Positions 46,069 to 55,678 are shown, counted from the first letter of the stretch. The stretch: 64,000 bases of DNA from Bacteroidota bacterium (GCA_021324735.1 JAJPIO010000004.1:179183-243182), one strand, 5' to 3'. The notes: generated from the sequence alone by a model not told the origin. Translations and numbers: made by a program.

Positions 46069-46438
46069 GGTCGTGCCTCTTCGGAAATACGGACGCTGTC
46101 CGCGCTATGATGCTGTTACCCGTGGACCTTTCAGTCCACACACACTTATATTGACGGTTGACGGAGAATACCGGAGGAGGGGACAACTTCCATACCGTAC
46201 TTTATTTTATGCAATTTAAGGGAATCACCATGAAAAAAGAATGCGAATTCGGCAATAATTCTTACAGTAGCCGTCAGAATTTCCCTGTTGGTTAATGAAC
46301 GCATTTCCATGTCTGCTACAAGTTTACACATCTTATTAAGACATAAACTTAATAACAGTACTTTGTATCGAACAGCAAATATTTGAATAAAGAAAGAGCG
46401 GCCTCAATTCTCTGTGACTGCCGTCGCCAGTTTTATTC
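46069..46438. other. Intergenic region upstream of hsp20
   Basis: This 370-bp stretch contains no convincing gene. It holds a hairpin GTGGAC-CTTTCA-GTCCAC (46122-46139) whose core resembles the family A repeats, and an AT-rich part that presumably carries the hsp20 promoter. A 21-codon frame starting at 46230 after AAGGGAATCACC is too short to support. Confidence 0.5.
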
Positions 46439-47218
46439 TCAAGTAGCAACGCGAGGATATACCAGACCAGCAACTATAACGAGGACGATCGTTGCAAGGG
46501 CAAGCACAATAAAATCGAACCCGACATTAAAGCCGTGGACGCCATTTTGCAGCATTAATGCTCGAAGAGCGTCGACTTCATAGGTGAGCGGATTTACCCG
46601 AGCAACGATACGAAGCCAAGCGGGCATGATCGCAATAGGATAAATTGCATTACTCGCGAAAAAAAGCGGCATTGTAAGTATTTGTCCAATGCCCATAAAG
46701 CGCTCGCGTGTCTTAACAAGACAAGCGATGATCAGTGAAAAGGTAGAAAAACAAGCAGCTCCGATCAACGCCAGAACGCATACGCCCAATAACGGAAGCG
46801 GCGAGAAATCGAGTGCGACCCCAAGAAGCCATGAGAGCAAATAAATAATTACCACTTGCGAAAGAGCGCGAATACCAGCGGAGAGTGCCTTACCTAAGAC
46901 CAGAGCAGTTCTTGGTGTAGGGCTAGCAAGAAACTTGAAGACGATTCCAAGATCTCGCTCCCAAATGATAGTAATGCCAGAAAAGATCGCGATGAAAAGA
47001 ACGCTCTGTGCAAGAATGCCCGGAGCCATAAAGTCCATATATCACATACCACCAGTGGGTATCGCATGAACTTGAGTAAAGACCTCACCAAATACGAGAA
47101 GCCATAATGCAGGTTGGACAGCACGAGTAAGCAATTCAGTCGGATCGTGGCGAAGCTTTCGAGCCTCCATTTCTGCGACCGCCAGAGTCTTATCAATGTA
47201 ACGGATCAATGGTTTCAT
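46439..47218 (-). pseudogene. ABC-2 exporter permease interrupted by an in-frame TGA
   Basis: Reading from ATG 47218 gives MKPLIRYIDKTLAVAEMEAR, then LLTRAVQPALWLLVFGEVFT and AIPTGGM, then TGA at 47042-47044. The same frame then continues directly with YMDFMAPGILAQSVLF, IIWERDLGIVFKFLASPTPR and six membrane segments to the stop at 46439. The whole is a 259-codon DrrB-type ABC-2 permease, normal in length and motif order, apart from the nonsense codon. An ATG five bases after the TGA could allow re-initiation, giving a 199-residue product that lacks the first segment. Its ATPase gene is intact and 3 bp upstream. Confidence 0.82.
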
Positions 47219-47221
47219 TGC

Positions 47222-48019
47222 TTAGGATAGCCTCCTCATTGCTCGTCGCGTTGCTGCTGTCTCCTTATAAGTACCGCCTGTTGCAAGGCTATCGCCAGCA
47301 TAGTATGCAAACACGTCGTTCAATGTAGCATCCGGTTTTCCCACACTTGCAATAAGTTCGGAAGGTGTTCCAATCGCTGCTACGACGCCTTTATACATAA
47401 TGGCGATACGAGTGCAATTGGCTTCCGCCTCTTCCATGTAATGCGTTGTAAGAAAGATGGTAATACCAAATTGCTTTCGAAGCACCGCCAGATGCTCCCA
47501 CACGGCATCACGAGCAACTGGATCGAGACCGATCGTGGGTTCATCTAAAAACAAAAGCTTTGGATGATGTAGCGTCGCCTGAGCGATCTCTAACCGCCGG
47601 ATCATTCCTCCGGAATAGGTAGCAACCAAGCGGTCGGCCGTATCAGCAATACCCATCAATTCCAACGCTGCCGAAAGCCGCGATTCTATTTCTTTGCGGG
47701 GAATGTCATAGAGACGTGCAAAGACGCGCAGATTTTCTCGACCCGTTAAACTTCCATCTGCTGACAAAGCCTGAGGGACATAACCAAAGATCCGTCGGAC
47801 GGCTGCCGCATCCTGGTGAATATCGAAGCCACCAACACGTGCCGTACCTGACGTCGGCGGCAGGAGTGTCGTCAACATTTTAATGGCTGTGCTTTTGCCT
47901 GCCCCATTGGGGCCTAAGAGCCCAAACACTTCACCTTGCTCGACCGACAAGGTTAGCCTATTAACGGCAAGAATATTTCGAAATCGTCGAGTAAGCTCCT
48001 CTGTCTGAAGTATAATCAC
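47222..48019 (-). CDS. ABC transporter ATP-binding protein (DrrA-type)
   Basis: The 265-residue ATPase has Walker A GPNGAGKST at residues 36-44, Q-loop GYVPQ, signature YSGGMIRRLEIAQ, Walker B LLFLDEPTIGLDP and the H-loop TTHYMEEAEA. The sequence is of the daunorubicin-resistance/ABC-2 exporter class. It would power the adjacent permease, whose gene begins 3 bp downstream but carries a TGA. The cargo is unknown. A Usp gene lies 52 bp upstream on the same strand. Confidence 0.93.
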   Translation of the reverse strand: MIILQTEELTRRFRNILAVNRLTLSVEQGEVFGLLGPNGAGKSTAIKMLTTLLPPTSGTARVGGFDIHQDAAAVRRIFGYVPQALSADGSLTGRENLRVFARLYDIPRKEIESRLSAALELMGIADTADRLVATYSGGMIRRLEIAQATLHHPKLLFLDEPTIGLDPVARDAVWEHLAVLRKQFGITIFLTTHYMEEAEANCTRIAIMYKGVVAAIGTPSELIASVGKPDATLNDVFAYYAGDSLATGGTYKETAATRRAMRRLS

Positions 48020-48071
48020 AAACTACGTATAAGCGACACCCATAGAACGACATAAAATTGTCCCTATGGTC

Positions 48072-48986
48072 TTATCGAACAATTTCAACGGACTGTTCTG
48101 CGCCCGCAACCACGCCGTGACTTACACTTCCTAATAGCACTCGCTCCATTCGAGAAAGACCCCGCGAACCGATAAAAATGCTACTAGCACCCACTCGCTT
48201 GGCCTCGGAAAGCAATTCTCTTACTGGTGTTCCAATAGGTGCTGCACTCGATACAACTTGAAAATGCTTCTTCATTTCGCATTCCAGCGAATGCAGGATG
48301 TGCTCGAGCCGAGATTCCTTTTCGTCCTGGTGAGCTTGAAGATCAGAACCAACCAGCCAAATGTAATCGAGCGATGCAAGCACGCTTACATCGATCACGG
48401 TTACAATATGAAGTTTGGTACCTAGGGGCCACGTTCGATACATTAAATGATGCACGGTTTTACGAGAACCCTCGGAACCGTCAAATGCGAGAAGGATCAC
48501 CGGCGGTCCCTCATGTGTCCGGTGTTTTACGATCCGAACAGAACAGGAGGCTTCGCTCGCAACTCGCATTGAGACACTTCCAAGAAAGAGCCGACCAATG
48601 GCGGAGCGGCCATGCGAACCCATAACGATAAGATCTGGCTTCCAATCTTTGGCCACTTCCAGAATGATCGATGCCGGTGAACCGAGTCGTGCTTCGACAT
48701 CGATGTCCCATTTGGGATGAGCCAGAGATACGAGCGTTTTAGCCTCCTGAGCATCTCTCTCGGCGGCTTCTATAGCATAGTTTGCGAGCTCTTGCGCTCG
48801 CTCAATACTATAGGTAACGATCGGAACGGAGGTTTCAAGGTTCAATGTGTTCTCCATCGGCGCCTGGACTTCCCCAACAGTTACAATACGTACATCCACG
48901 CCAGAACTGGGAAGACCGGCATGACTTAAGTCGTGCAATGCAGCTTTGGCGAACGTAGAAGCATCGTAGGCAAGAAGTATTTTCAT
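48072..48986 (-). CDS. Tandem universal stress protein
   Basis: This 304-residue protein has two complete UspA domains. Each has the ATP motif G-x2-G-x9-GS: IVMGSHGRSAIGRLFLGSVS in the first and FIGSRGLSRMERVLLGSVS in the second. Each begins with the nucleotide-binding Asp (LLAYDAS, LLAFDGS). ATP-binding Usp proteins promote survival under starvation or hypoxia. The gene is divergent from the L,D-transpeptidase across a 200-bp region that contains a perfect dyad. The ABC exporter genes follow 52 bp downstream. Confidence 0.93.
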   Translation of the reverse strand: MKILLAYDASTFAKAALHDLSHAGLPSSGVDVRIVTVGEVQAPMENTLNLETSVPIVTYSIERAQELANYAIEAAERDAQEAKTLVSLAHPKWDIDVEARLGSPASIILEVAKDWKPDLIVMGSHGRSAIGRLFLGSVSMRVASEASCSVRIVKHRTHEGPPVILLAFDGSEGSRKTVHHLMYRTWPLGTKLHIVTVIDVSVLASLDYIWLVGSDLQAHQDEKESRLEHILHSLECEMKKHFQVVSSAAPIGTPVRELLSEAKRVGASSIFIGSRGLSRMERVLLGSVSHGVVAGAEQSVEIVR

Positions 48987-49087
48987 GTCTTACTGAACTG
49001 ACAGCCGTGTGCCACAATCTATCGCTGCTGATTTCGATAAACTATCGCTTATCGGCTAATAAAAGTGTGTAAAAACAAGGTACAGGT

Positions 49088-49104
49088 CGTAAGAATATCT
49101 TACG
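49088..49104. promoter_or_regulatory. Dyad between divergent usp and L,D-transpeptidase genes
   Basis: CGTAAGA and TCTTACG form a perfect 7-bp inverted repeat with an ATA spacer, about 100 bp upstream of both start codons. It could be an operator controlling the divergent pair. No matching regulator gene is present nearby. Confidence 0.4.
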
Positions 49105-49186
49105 TAGCTTTTGTCTTCACCTTTCCCTATTTCTGGCGAATCTTGCCTATTTACACACAGGCATACAAATACTACCTCGTGCGGTT

Positions 49187-49954
49187 ATGAAGCCTTTGAA
49201 AGTAATGCGCTATATCATCATTTTCGCTCTCGTTTATGCTCTTCCAGCCCAGGCGCAGAAAACCGCGCCGCCACCGAGTGACAAAGTACTGTTAGCAATT
49301 CAGCATCTTGGTCAGACCGGATACATCGTCGAAAACACCTCTAAGATCACGGCTGTCAATCGGCAGGCTATAATTGCCTTCCAGAAGGTGAATAAGCTGC
49401 CTCGCACCGGTACACTGACTGACAAACTGATTTCTATAGTTCTACAATCAAATAGACCATTCGCCCGAGATTCAACACACGAGTTACATGTCGAGGTGGA
49501 CCTTAATCGCCAAGTGCTGTATGCGGTCGATGCCAACGATCATGTTGCTCGCATATTACCGGTATCAACCGGTAATGGAAAGTATTTTGAGACACCGGAG
49601 CTTGGAGGACGATATGCTCTTACACCTCGCGGCCGCTTTCGCGTGTATATGAAGGTAGGGGGGTGGCGTAAGAGCGAATTGGGACTGCTTTTCGACCCTA
49701 TCTATGTGAAGAACGGTGTCGCCATTCATGGTGCTCCGAGCGTTCCTCCTGTACCCGCAAGCCATGGATGCATTCGTATTCCAATGTTCGCTGCCGATGA
49801 GATGTTCAGGCGAACTCCGATCGGAACACCGGTTATAATATTTGGCGAGAACCCGAAGTTATCGAGGGCTGCAAGCGACTTACGGTCTTCGAAAAATGTA
49901 GTAGAGGGTAAGAGCAACAGCGCTCCAAATAGCAGAAAGCGCCAACAAAATTAG
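49187..49954 (+). CDS. L,D-transpeptidase (YkuD) with peptidoglycan-binding domain
   Basis: This 255-residue exported enzyme has a signal peptide (residues 1-23, ending PAQAQ). A PG_binding_1-like helical domain follows (about 30-95, AVNRQAIIAFQKVNKLPRTG). The YkuD catalytic domain (about 105-220) carries AIHGAP and ASHGCIRIP with nucleophile Cys195. It would form 3-3 crosslinks or attach proteins to peptidoglycan, typical of stationary or stressed walls. The last ~35 residues (Ser/Lys/Arg-rich) lie outside the fold, and this 3' end overlaps the antisense gene at 49880-50221 by 75 bp. Confidence 0.92.
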   Translation: MKPLKVMRYIIIFALVYALPAQAQKTAPPPSDKVLLAIQHLGQTGYIVENTSKITAVNRQAIIAFQKVNKLPRTGTLTDKLISIVLQSNRPFARDSTHELHVEVDLNRQVLYAVDANDHVARILPVSTGNGKYFETPELGGRYALTPRGRFRVYMKVGGWRKSELGLLFDPIYVKNGVAIHGAPSVPPVPASHGCIRIPMFAADEMFRRTPIGTPVIIFGENPKLSRAASDLRSSKNVVEGKSNSAPNSRKRQQN

Positions 49955-50221
49955 CACTGGCCTGCCAAAGCTGAGCGTTCCGTTCTTCGATCGCAACCCG
50001 ATAATAATCCTCTTCATTCTCGGTGATCGGGTCTCTATGATTTCCAGCCATCGGCCAACGATTGGAATATCACCAGCAACGATCAATAAACCGGCAAGTA
50101 TCATCGCAATGCCTTGAATGCCTGGCAAAAACAATCCGGCAATTCCAACGAGTGTCAGAACAAATCCGATGATGATGCGTACTGCTGGATAGCGCATACA
50201 GAGCAGGGTAAGCCATTTCAC
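49880..50221 (-). CDS. Small PGPGW-type membrane protein
   Basis: The 113-residue protein has two adjacent hydrophobic segments around GIAGLFLPGIQGIAMILAGL, resembling the PGPGW transmembrane family (LLLPGPGxxxxxxG), and a third at the C-terminus (LILLALSAIWSAVALTLYY). The function is unknown. It is convergent with the L,D-transpeptidase, with a 75-bp overlap, and divergent from the P-type ATPase, with starts 29 bp apart. Confidence 0.7.
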   Translation of the reverse strand: MKWLTLLCMRYPAVRIIIGFVLTLVGIAGLFLPGIQGIAMILAGLLIVAGDIPIVGRWLEIIETRSPRMKRIIIGLRSKNGTLSFGRPVLILLALSAIWSAVALTLYYIFRRP

Positions 50222-50250
50222 CTCCTGAACAATTCTTATGCCTCTTCCTT

Positions 50251-52719
50251 ATGGGACTAACTAGCGCAGAAGCAGCACGACTTCTAAAAGAGTTTGGTCC
50301 AAACGAATTGCCGCAGGAGCGGCGACAATCGGTTCTCTTTGTGATACTACGAGCACTAAAAGAGCCGATGATCTTATTGCTCCTCATCAGTGCGATCCTA
50401 TATACAATACTTGGCGATCCAACGGAATCCGCGATGCTACTCGCTTCTGCATTGGTCGTGCTTACGATCGATGTCGTTCAGGAAATCCGCTCGGATCGCG
50501 CATTGCAAGCGCTTCGTGATCTCGCCAGTCCCAGAGCATTAGTGCTTCGTGATGGCGAGCCAAAACGTATCGCCGCTTGCGAGATCGTACCCGGTGATAC
50601 CATTATTGTCAGCGAAGGCGATCGTGTTCCGGCGGATGCTGAACTAACCTCCTCATTCGGGCTTGCTGTAGATGAATCGCTTTTGAGCGGCGAATCTATG
50701 CCAGTCGAAAAATCAAAGGGAGGGATAGAAAGTGAACGAACGATCTTCAGCGGATCACTGATCGTCCGTGGCAATGGAGTCGCCGAGGTCACAAAGACAG
50801 GGGCAAGAACAGAGATCGGGAAAGTAGGTAGTGTCCTTGCTACATTACGATCTCAAAAAACACTATTAGAACGAGGCACTGCCGACTTGGTACGGCAGGC
50901 CGCGATAGCTGGCGGCATTGTATGCGTTCTCGTTATAGCGATTTACGGGCTTGCCCGTGGGAATTGGACACAAGCAAGCCTTTCTGGAATCGCTCTCGCC
51001 ATTTCCCTTTTGCCAGAGGAATTTCCCGTAATACTTTCCGTATTCCTCGCATTGGGAGCACGCCGTCTCGCGGGCGCTGGCATGTTAGTACATCATATGC
51101 CCGCCGTTGAAGCGTTGGGTACGGTTACTGTACTGTGCGTTGACAAAACTGGCACTCTTACGATGAATGCCATGTCCCTTGCCTCCATTGCAACGGATGA
51201 TAGGATCACACAGCTTGAAGGTCACGCTACAACGCTCAACGATCGTGACCTGCATTTGCTTGCCACCGCTCAATTCGCAACAAAGTTACCTGCCTGGGAT
51301 CCGATGGATAAAGCTGTGCAAGAGGCAGCTCCGAAACTCGGCCTCCCCCCTCTTTCCACTGTGCCGATTGTCGAAGTACCCTTTTCCAGCGAATTACCGA
51401 TAATGATAAATTGCTACGAACAGGATGGTGATTCGTTCGTGGCAATAAAGGGGATGCCCGAAGCTGTGCTCAAATTATGCCGAGTGTCGGGCGTTGAGGA
51501 GAGTAAGGTCTTGCAGCAAGTGACCCTCTTTGCAAGCGGTGGAATGCGTGTGCTTGCAGTAGCCGAGGCCAGGCCGTTCGAGCGTTCCAAACCGCCGGAA
51601 GAGCAAGACTTTTTCTTCCTCGGTCTTCTCGCGTTCCAGGATCCGATACGACCCGGCGTTCGAGCGGCTGTGCATCAATGTTACACTGCAGGAGTGCGGG
51701 TCATCATGATCACGGGCGATTATCCTATTACGGCGGCAAGCATCGCTAAAGAAGCAGGGATCAGAGATCCGGAACAAGTGCTCACCGGCCCCGACCTACG
51801 AACGCTTACAACGGAAGAGCTCGGGAGACGCCTTGAATCCGTGAATGTTTGTGCCCGGATCACACCCCTCGAAAAATTACGCATTGTCGAAGCATTAAAA
51901 GCTCGTGGAGAAATAGTCGCTATGACCGGCGATGGCGTAAACGATGCGCCCGCTCTGAAAGCTGCGCATATTGGCGTAGCAATGGGCGCTCGTGGAACAG
52001 ACGTGGCACGCGAAGCGGCTTCTGTTATATTGACTAAAGACGATTTTCCATCGCTTGTTACAGCTATTCCTCTCGGCCGCCGAACGTACAACAATATCAA
52101 GAAGGCGATGTACTATGTACTTGCCATGCACGTGCCGATCGCCGGACTCTCCGTGTTGCCTTTAGTACTGGGACTTCCGATCATTTTTTATCCGATCCAT
52201 ATCGTTCTACTCGAACTCATTATCGATCCGATGTCATCGATCGTTTTTGAGGCGGATCCGGAAGATGAAGATGTCATGCAGCGCCCACCCCGAGACCCGC
52301 AGGCTCCATTGTTTACTCGGACCAATATTTGGGTTGTCCTTTTGCAAGGCGTAAGTATTTTCATCGTGGTTGCGGTCGTATATCTTGTTTCCTTTGGTCG
52401 CGCACACGACGAATTGGAATCCAGGACATTGGCCTTTGCCACGCTTTTATTGGCCAACCTTATTCTTGCGTTAGTAAATCGCTCCTGGACTCATACGCTC
52501 TTAGGAATGCTCCGAGTACGGAATAGAGCGCTATGGTGGTGTACACTCGGAGGATTAGCGCTATTACTGGCAATTACGTCCATCTCCCTTCTTTCCGCAG
52601 CCTTCCATTTCGGTCCCTTCCATATTCATGATTGGATCTTGAGCGGAGCCGCGGCTGCTGCAAGCCTTACCTGGTTCGAACTATTAAAAATCTCTAAGAA
52701 GACTCGCCTTTCAATTTAA
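50251..52719 (+). CDS. Cation-translocating P-type ATPase
   Basis: The 822-residue ion pump has an N-terminal cation-ATPase domain (GLTSAEAARLLKEFGPNELP) and an actuator motif with SGES (DESLLSGESMPVEK). The phosphorylated aspartate is Asp298 in CVDKTGTLTMN. It also has the hinge MTGDGVNDAPALKAAHIG and about ten membrane segments. Segment 4 contains LPEEFPV in place of the PEGL of Ca2+ pumps, so ion specificity is open (P2/P3-like). In mycobacterial dormancy regulons a related pump (CtpF) accompanies Usp and Hsp20 genes, as here. A 275-bp gap separates it from ppsA. Confidence 0.93.
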   Translation: MGLTSAEAARLLKEFGPNELPQERRQSVLFVILRALKEPMILLLLISAILYTILGDPTESAMLLASALVVLTIDVVQEIRSDRALQALRDLASPRALVLRDGEPKRIAACEIVPGDTIIVSEGDRVPADAELTSSFGLAVDESLLSGESMPVEKSKGGIESERTIFSGSLIVRGNGVAEVTKTGARTEIGKVGSVLATLRSQKTLLERGTADLVRQAAIAGGIVCVLVIAIYGLARGNWTQASLSGIALAISLLPEEFPVILSVFLALGARRLAGAGMLVHHMPAVEALGTVTVLCVDKTGTLTMNAMSLASIATDDRITQLEGHATTLNDRDLHLLATAQFATKLPAWDPMDKAVQEAAPKLGLPPLSTVPIVEVPFSSELPIMINCYEQDGDSFVAIKGMPEAVLKLCRVSGVEESKVLQQVTLFASGGMRVLAVAEARPFERSKPPEEQDFFFLGLLAFQDPIRPGVRAAVHQCYTAGVRVIMITGDYPITAASIAKEAGIRDPEQVLTGPDLRTLTTEELGRRLESVNVCARITPLEKLRIVEALKARGEIVAMTGDGVNDAPALKAAHIGVAMGARGTDVAREAASVILTKDDFPSLVTAIPLGRRTYNNIKKAMYYVLAMHVPIAGLSVLPLVLGLPIIFYPIHIVLLELIIDPMSSIVFEADPEDEDVMQRPPRDPQAPLFTRTNIWVVLLQGVSIFIVVAVVYLVSFGRAHDELESRTLAFATLLLANLILALVNRSWTHTLLGMLRVRNRALWWCTLGGLALLLAITSISLLSAAFHFGPFHIHDWILSGAAAAASLTWFELLKISKKTRLSI

Positions 52720-52994
52720 CTCCATATTCGAGATTTTGCATAAAATCGCGACAGTATTTCTTACTAAGACAGAAAATACTTTATAGTAAAAATCTGAAGT
52801 AGGAAGCTTGGTATGACCAATTCCTCGAAAAATGCACTGAAATAGTATAAAGTATACGCTACCCCTCGCTGGCATAACTTTTTTCCTTTTCTCTTGTCAA
52901 ACGGTGGGTTATGAAAGTTCACCACACCGATAAAGACAGCAGTTTGACACAGTTTCTCACCATCAAACTGGACTTTGGGAGAGGAGAAAAAGTT

Positions 52995-55490
52995 ATGACA
53001 ACAACGGCACTCGAATTAGTTGAAAAAAAATCGGATAATACGCCACATACTACAGACGTCGTCGTTCCGTTTCACGCGCTTAGCATGAAGGACGTTCTTC
53101 TTGTTGGCGGAAAGAATGCCTCGTTAGGCGAGATGATGCAATCTCTTGCTCCTTTGGGTATTCGGATTCCCGACGGGTTCGCTATCACGACCAACGCATT
53201 CAGCGAATTCCTTGCCATGAACAATCTTGGTCCGCGTGTCCGCGATCTCCTCGCATCGTTAGACCATACTACCTTTGGCAACCTGCAGGAGATAGGAACG
53301 AATATCCGCAAAGAGATCATGCTTGGGCTTTTACCTCCTGCCGTCGAATCGGCAATTCTCCGATCCTATCATAGCCTTGTTGATAGTACGCCTAAGCTTA
53401 CCGTAGCCGTACGAAGCAGCGCTACTTCCGAAGATCTTGCGACAGCCAGTTTTGCCGGCCAATTAGAATCGTATCTTAATATCAGCGGTGAGAAAGCGTT
53501 GCTCGAAGCAGTGCGAAAGTGCTTTGCTTCTCTTTATACCGACCGTGCGATAAAATATTGCGTGGATAACAATATCGATCACTCTAAGGTATTGGTATCG
53601 GTCGGCATTCAGAGAATGGTCCGCTCGGATAATGGCGCAGCCGGCGTCGCCTTTACGATCGATCCCGATACGGGATTCAAGAATGCGATGCTTGTTACCG
53701 GCTCGTGGGGATTAGGTGAGAACGTTGTACAGGGTATTGTTGAACCAGACGAGTTCGTGCTGTTTAAGCCATCGCTCAAGAACGGCAATCGTCCAGTAAT
53801 TTCGCGTAAGCTTGGTGCAAAGGAGAAGGCGCTCGTTTATACCAATGGCATTAACACGAACATGCCAACTCCACCTGAACTTCGCGAACGCTTTGTACTG
53901 AGCGACCTCCAATTGGAAGAACTCGGCGAATGGATGCTGGACATCGAAGAGCATTACGGCTGCCCTATGGATATAGAATGGGCGCTGGATGGCCAGACCA
54001 ATGAACTATGGATCGTTCAGGCCCGACCTGAGACGGTCCGATCGCAGGAAAAGAATGTTACCATTACTGAATACGAATTAAATGAAGAAGGTATCGTCTT
54101 AGCCCGAGGTACTGGCTTAGGGAATAAGATCGTCGTCGGTAACGCTCGTCTACTCTCCTCACCGAAACAAGGACACCTCCTCGAGGATGGTGAGATCCTG
54201 ATCGCTGATCTTACCAGTCCGGATTGGGATCCGTTGCTGAAGCGCGCTCATGCGATTGTTACGAATAAAGGCGGGCGTACAAGTCATGCCGCGATCGTTG
54301 CCCGCGAATTAGGGACGCCGGCCATCGTAGGAGCTGAAAACGCAACCGAAACTATCAAGAATGGCGAAACCATAACGGTCGTTTGCGATGCAGGCGGTCA
54401 CGGTACGGTCTATCGAGGTGCGCTTCGATATTCCGAAGCCAAGCGTGATGTCAGTAAGATCAAAATGCCTCGGACGAAACCGATGCTGATCCTTGCCGAT
54501 CCGGATCAAGCGTTTCGTCTCTCCCTTTATCCCAACCAGGGTGTTGGGCTACTTCGTATCGAATTCATCATCTCGGAATACGTTCGTATTCATCCGATGG
54601 CGCTCGTCAATTTCGATCGCCTTAGCGATCTTGAAGCAAAGAAAGAAATAGAACGGATCACGCGCGGATACAAGAGTAAAGAGCGCTATTTTGTCGAGCG
54701 GTTGGCCGAAGGTGTGGCGACAATAGCGGCGGCGTTCTATCCCAAAGACGTGATCGTTCGCATGAGCGATTTCAAAACGAATGAATATGCCAACCTCATC
54801 GGAGGAGCGGAATTCGAACCCAACGAAGAAAACCCCATGCTGGGATTCCGTGGTGCGTCCCGATACAATCATCCGCGTTATCAAGCCGGATTTGCTCTCG
54901 AATGCCAGGCGATGCGGCTTGTACGCGAGGACATGGGACTTACCAATGTAAAGCTTATGATCCCCTTCTGCCGCACTATCGAAGAAGGCAAGAACGTCGT
55001 ACGCACAATGAAGAAGTATGGGCTCAGCCAACACGACAATGACCTCGAAATTTATGTCATGGCCGAGATTCCAAGTAATGTAGTTTTGGCACGAGAATTT
55101 GCCGAGATATTCGACGGCTTCTCGATCGGTTCGAATGATCTGACACAACTCACACTCGGAATTGACCGCGATTCCGCCATCATAGGCAACCTCTTCGATG
55201 AGACGAACGAAGCAGCTAAAATGATGATCAGCTCGATGATCCGGCAAGCACGTGAGGCTCATCGTAAGATCGGATTATGCGGCCAGGCGCCGAGCGATTA
55301 CCCAGAGTTCGCAGATTTCCTCGTTGCTAACCATATTGATAGCATCTCGTTCAATCCTGATGCTTTACTGCGTGGTATTGAAAACATCAATCGAGCAGAA
55401 GAGAGATATAGAACGCACTTCGACATTGCTTCCGAAGAAGCGCTTAAGGCTCACCTCGACCACGAAGCAGACTTTGATGCCGAGGAATAA
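52995..55490 (+). CDS. ppsA: Phosphoenolpyruvate synthase
   Basis: The 831-residue enzyme makes PEP from pyruvate and ATP (AMP + Pi released). The N-terminal nucleotide-binding domain has VGGKNASLGEM, AVRSSATSEDLATASFAGQ and MDIEWALDG. The swivelling domain carries the phospho-accepting His431 in GGRTSHAAIVARELG. The C-terminal TIM barrel ends with FSIGSNDLTQLTLG and GLCGQAPSDYPEF, including the catalytic Cys. The length and GKNASLGEM start favour PEP synthase over PPDK. The start is ATG 52995 behind GAGAGGAG; the open frame to 52911 is unnecessary. A small protein gene follows 2 bp later. Confidence 0.94.
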   Translation: MTTTALELVEKKSDNTPHTTDVVVPFHALSMKDVLLVGGKNASLGEMMQSLAPLGIRIPDGFAITTNAFSEFLAMNNLGPRVRDLLASLDHTTFGNLQEIGTNIRKEIMLGLLPPAVESAILRSYHSLVDSTPKLTVAVRSSATSEDLATASFAGQLESYLNISGEKALLEAVRKCFASLYTDRAIKYCVDNNIDHSKVLVSVGIQRMVRSDNGAAGVAFTIDPDTGFKNAMLVTGSWGLGENVVQGIVEPDEFVLFKPSLKNGNRPVISRKLGAKEKALVYTNGINTNMPTPPELRERFVLSDLQLEELGEWMLDIEEHYGCPMDIEWALDGQTNELWIVQARPETVRSQEKNVTITEYELNEEGIVLARGTGLGNKIVVGNARLLSSPKQGHLLEDGEILIADLTSPDWDPLLKRAHAIVTNKGGRTSHAAIVARELGTPAIVGAENATETIKNGETITVVCDAGGHGTVYRGALRYSEAKRDVSKIKMPRTKPMLILADPDQAFRLSLYPNQGVGLLRIEFIISEYVRIHPMALVNFDRLSDLEAKKEIERITRGYKSKERYFVERLAEGVATIAAAFYPKDVIVRMSDFKTNEYANLIGGAEFEPNEENPMLGFRGASRYNHPRYQAGFALECQAMRLVREDMGLTNVKLMIPFCRTIEEGKNVVRTMKKYGLSQHDNDLEIYVMAEIPSNVVLAREFAEIFDGFSIGSNDLTQLTLGIDRDSAIIGNLFDETNEAAKMMISSMIRQAREAHRKIGLCGQAPSDYPEFADFLVANHIDSISFNPDALLRGIENINRAEERYRTHFDIASEEALKAHLDHEADFDAEE

Positions 55491-55492
55491 CC

Positions 55493-55678
55493 ATGATCAA
55501 CACGGAATGGCATACAGCGCATCGCATGCCTAAAAATCCAACAACTGGGCAACGGATCCATTGGCACATCGAACACGCGAAGCATTGTGATTGCAGGCCA
55601 ATCCCTGAGAAGCTACTGCAAGAGATAAAAGAACAAAGAAAAACCTTACCCTCACCGAAAAGGAGTAAACGAATATGA
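55493..55678 (+). CDS. Small conserved-looking His/Cys-rich protein
   Basis: This 61-residue protein is encoded between ppsA (2-bp gap) and the SDR gene (4-bp ATGA overlap), so it is translated as part of that operon. It is rich in His and has HWHIEHAKHCDCRPIP, a compact H-x-H-x3-H-x3-C-x-C pattern that could bind a metal. The C-terminus is basic. I do not recognise a named family. The spacing and coupling make it a credible gene despite its size. Confidence 0.7.
   Translation: MINTEWHTAHRMPKNPTTGQRIHWHIEHAKHCDCRPIPEKLLQEIKEQRKTLPSPKRSKRI

Noticed and set aside
46230..46295. 21-codon frame upstream of hsp20 with a weak ribosome-binding site
   Set aside because: Too short and without coding signal beyond the start region. 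Not distinguishable from chance.
10802..47044. Recoding of TGA to an amino acid across the genome
   Set aside because: TGA ends icd, hemE, the small His/Cys protein and the proline-rich protein at sensible positions, so it functions as stop here. The two internal cases are treated individually.
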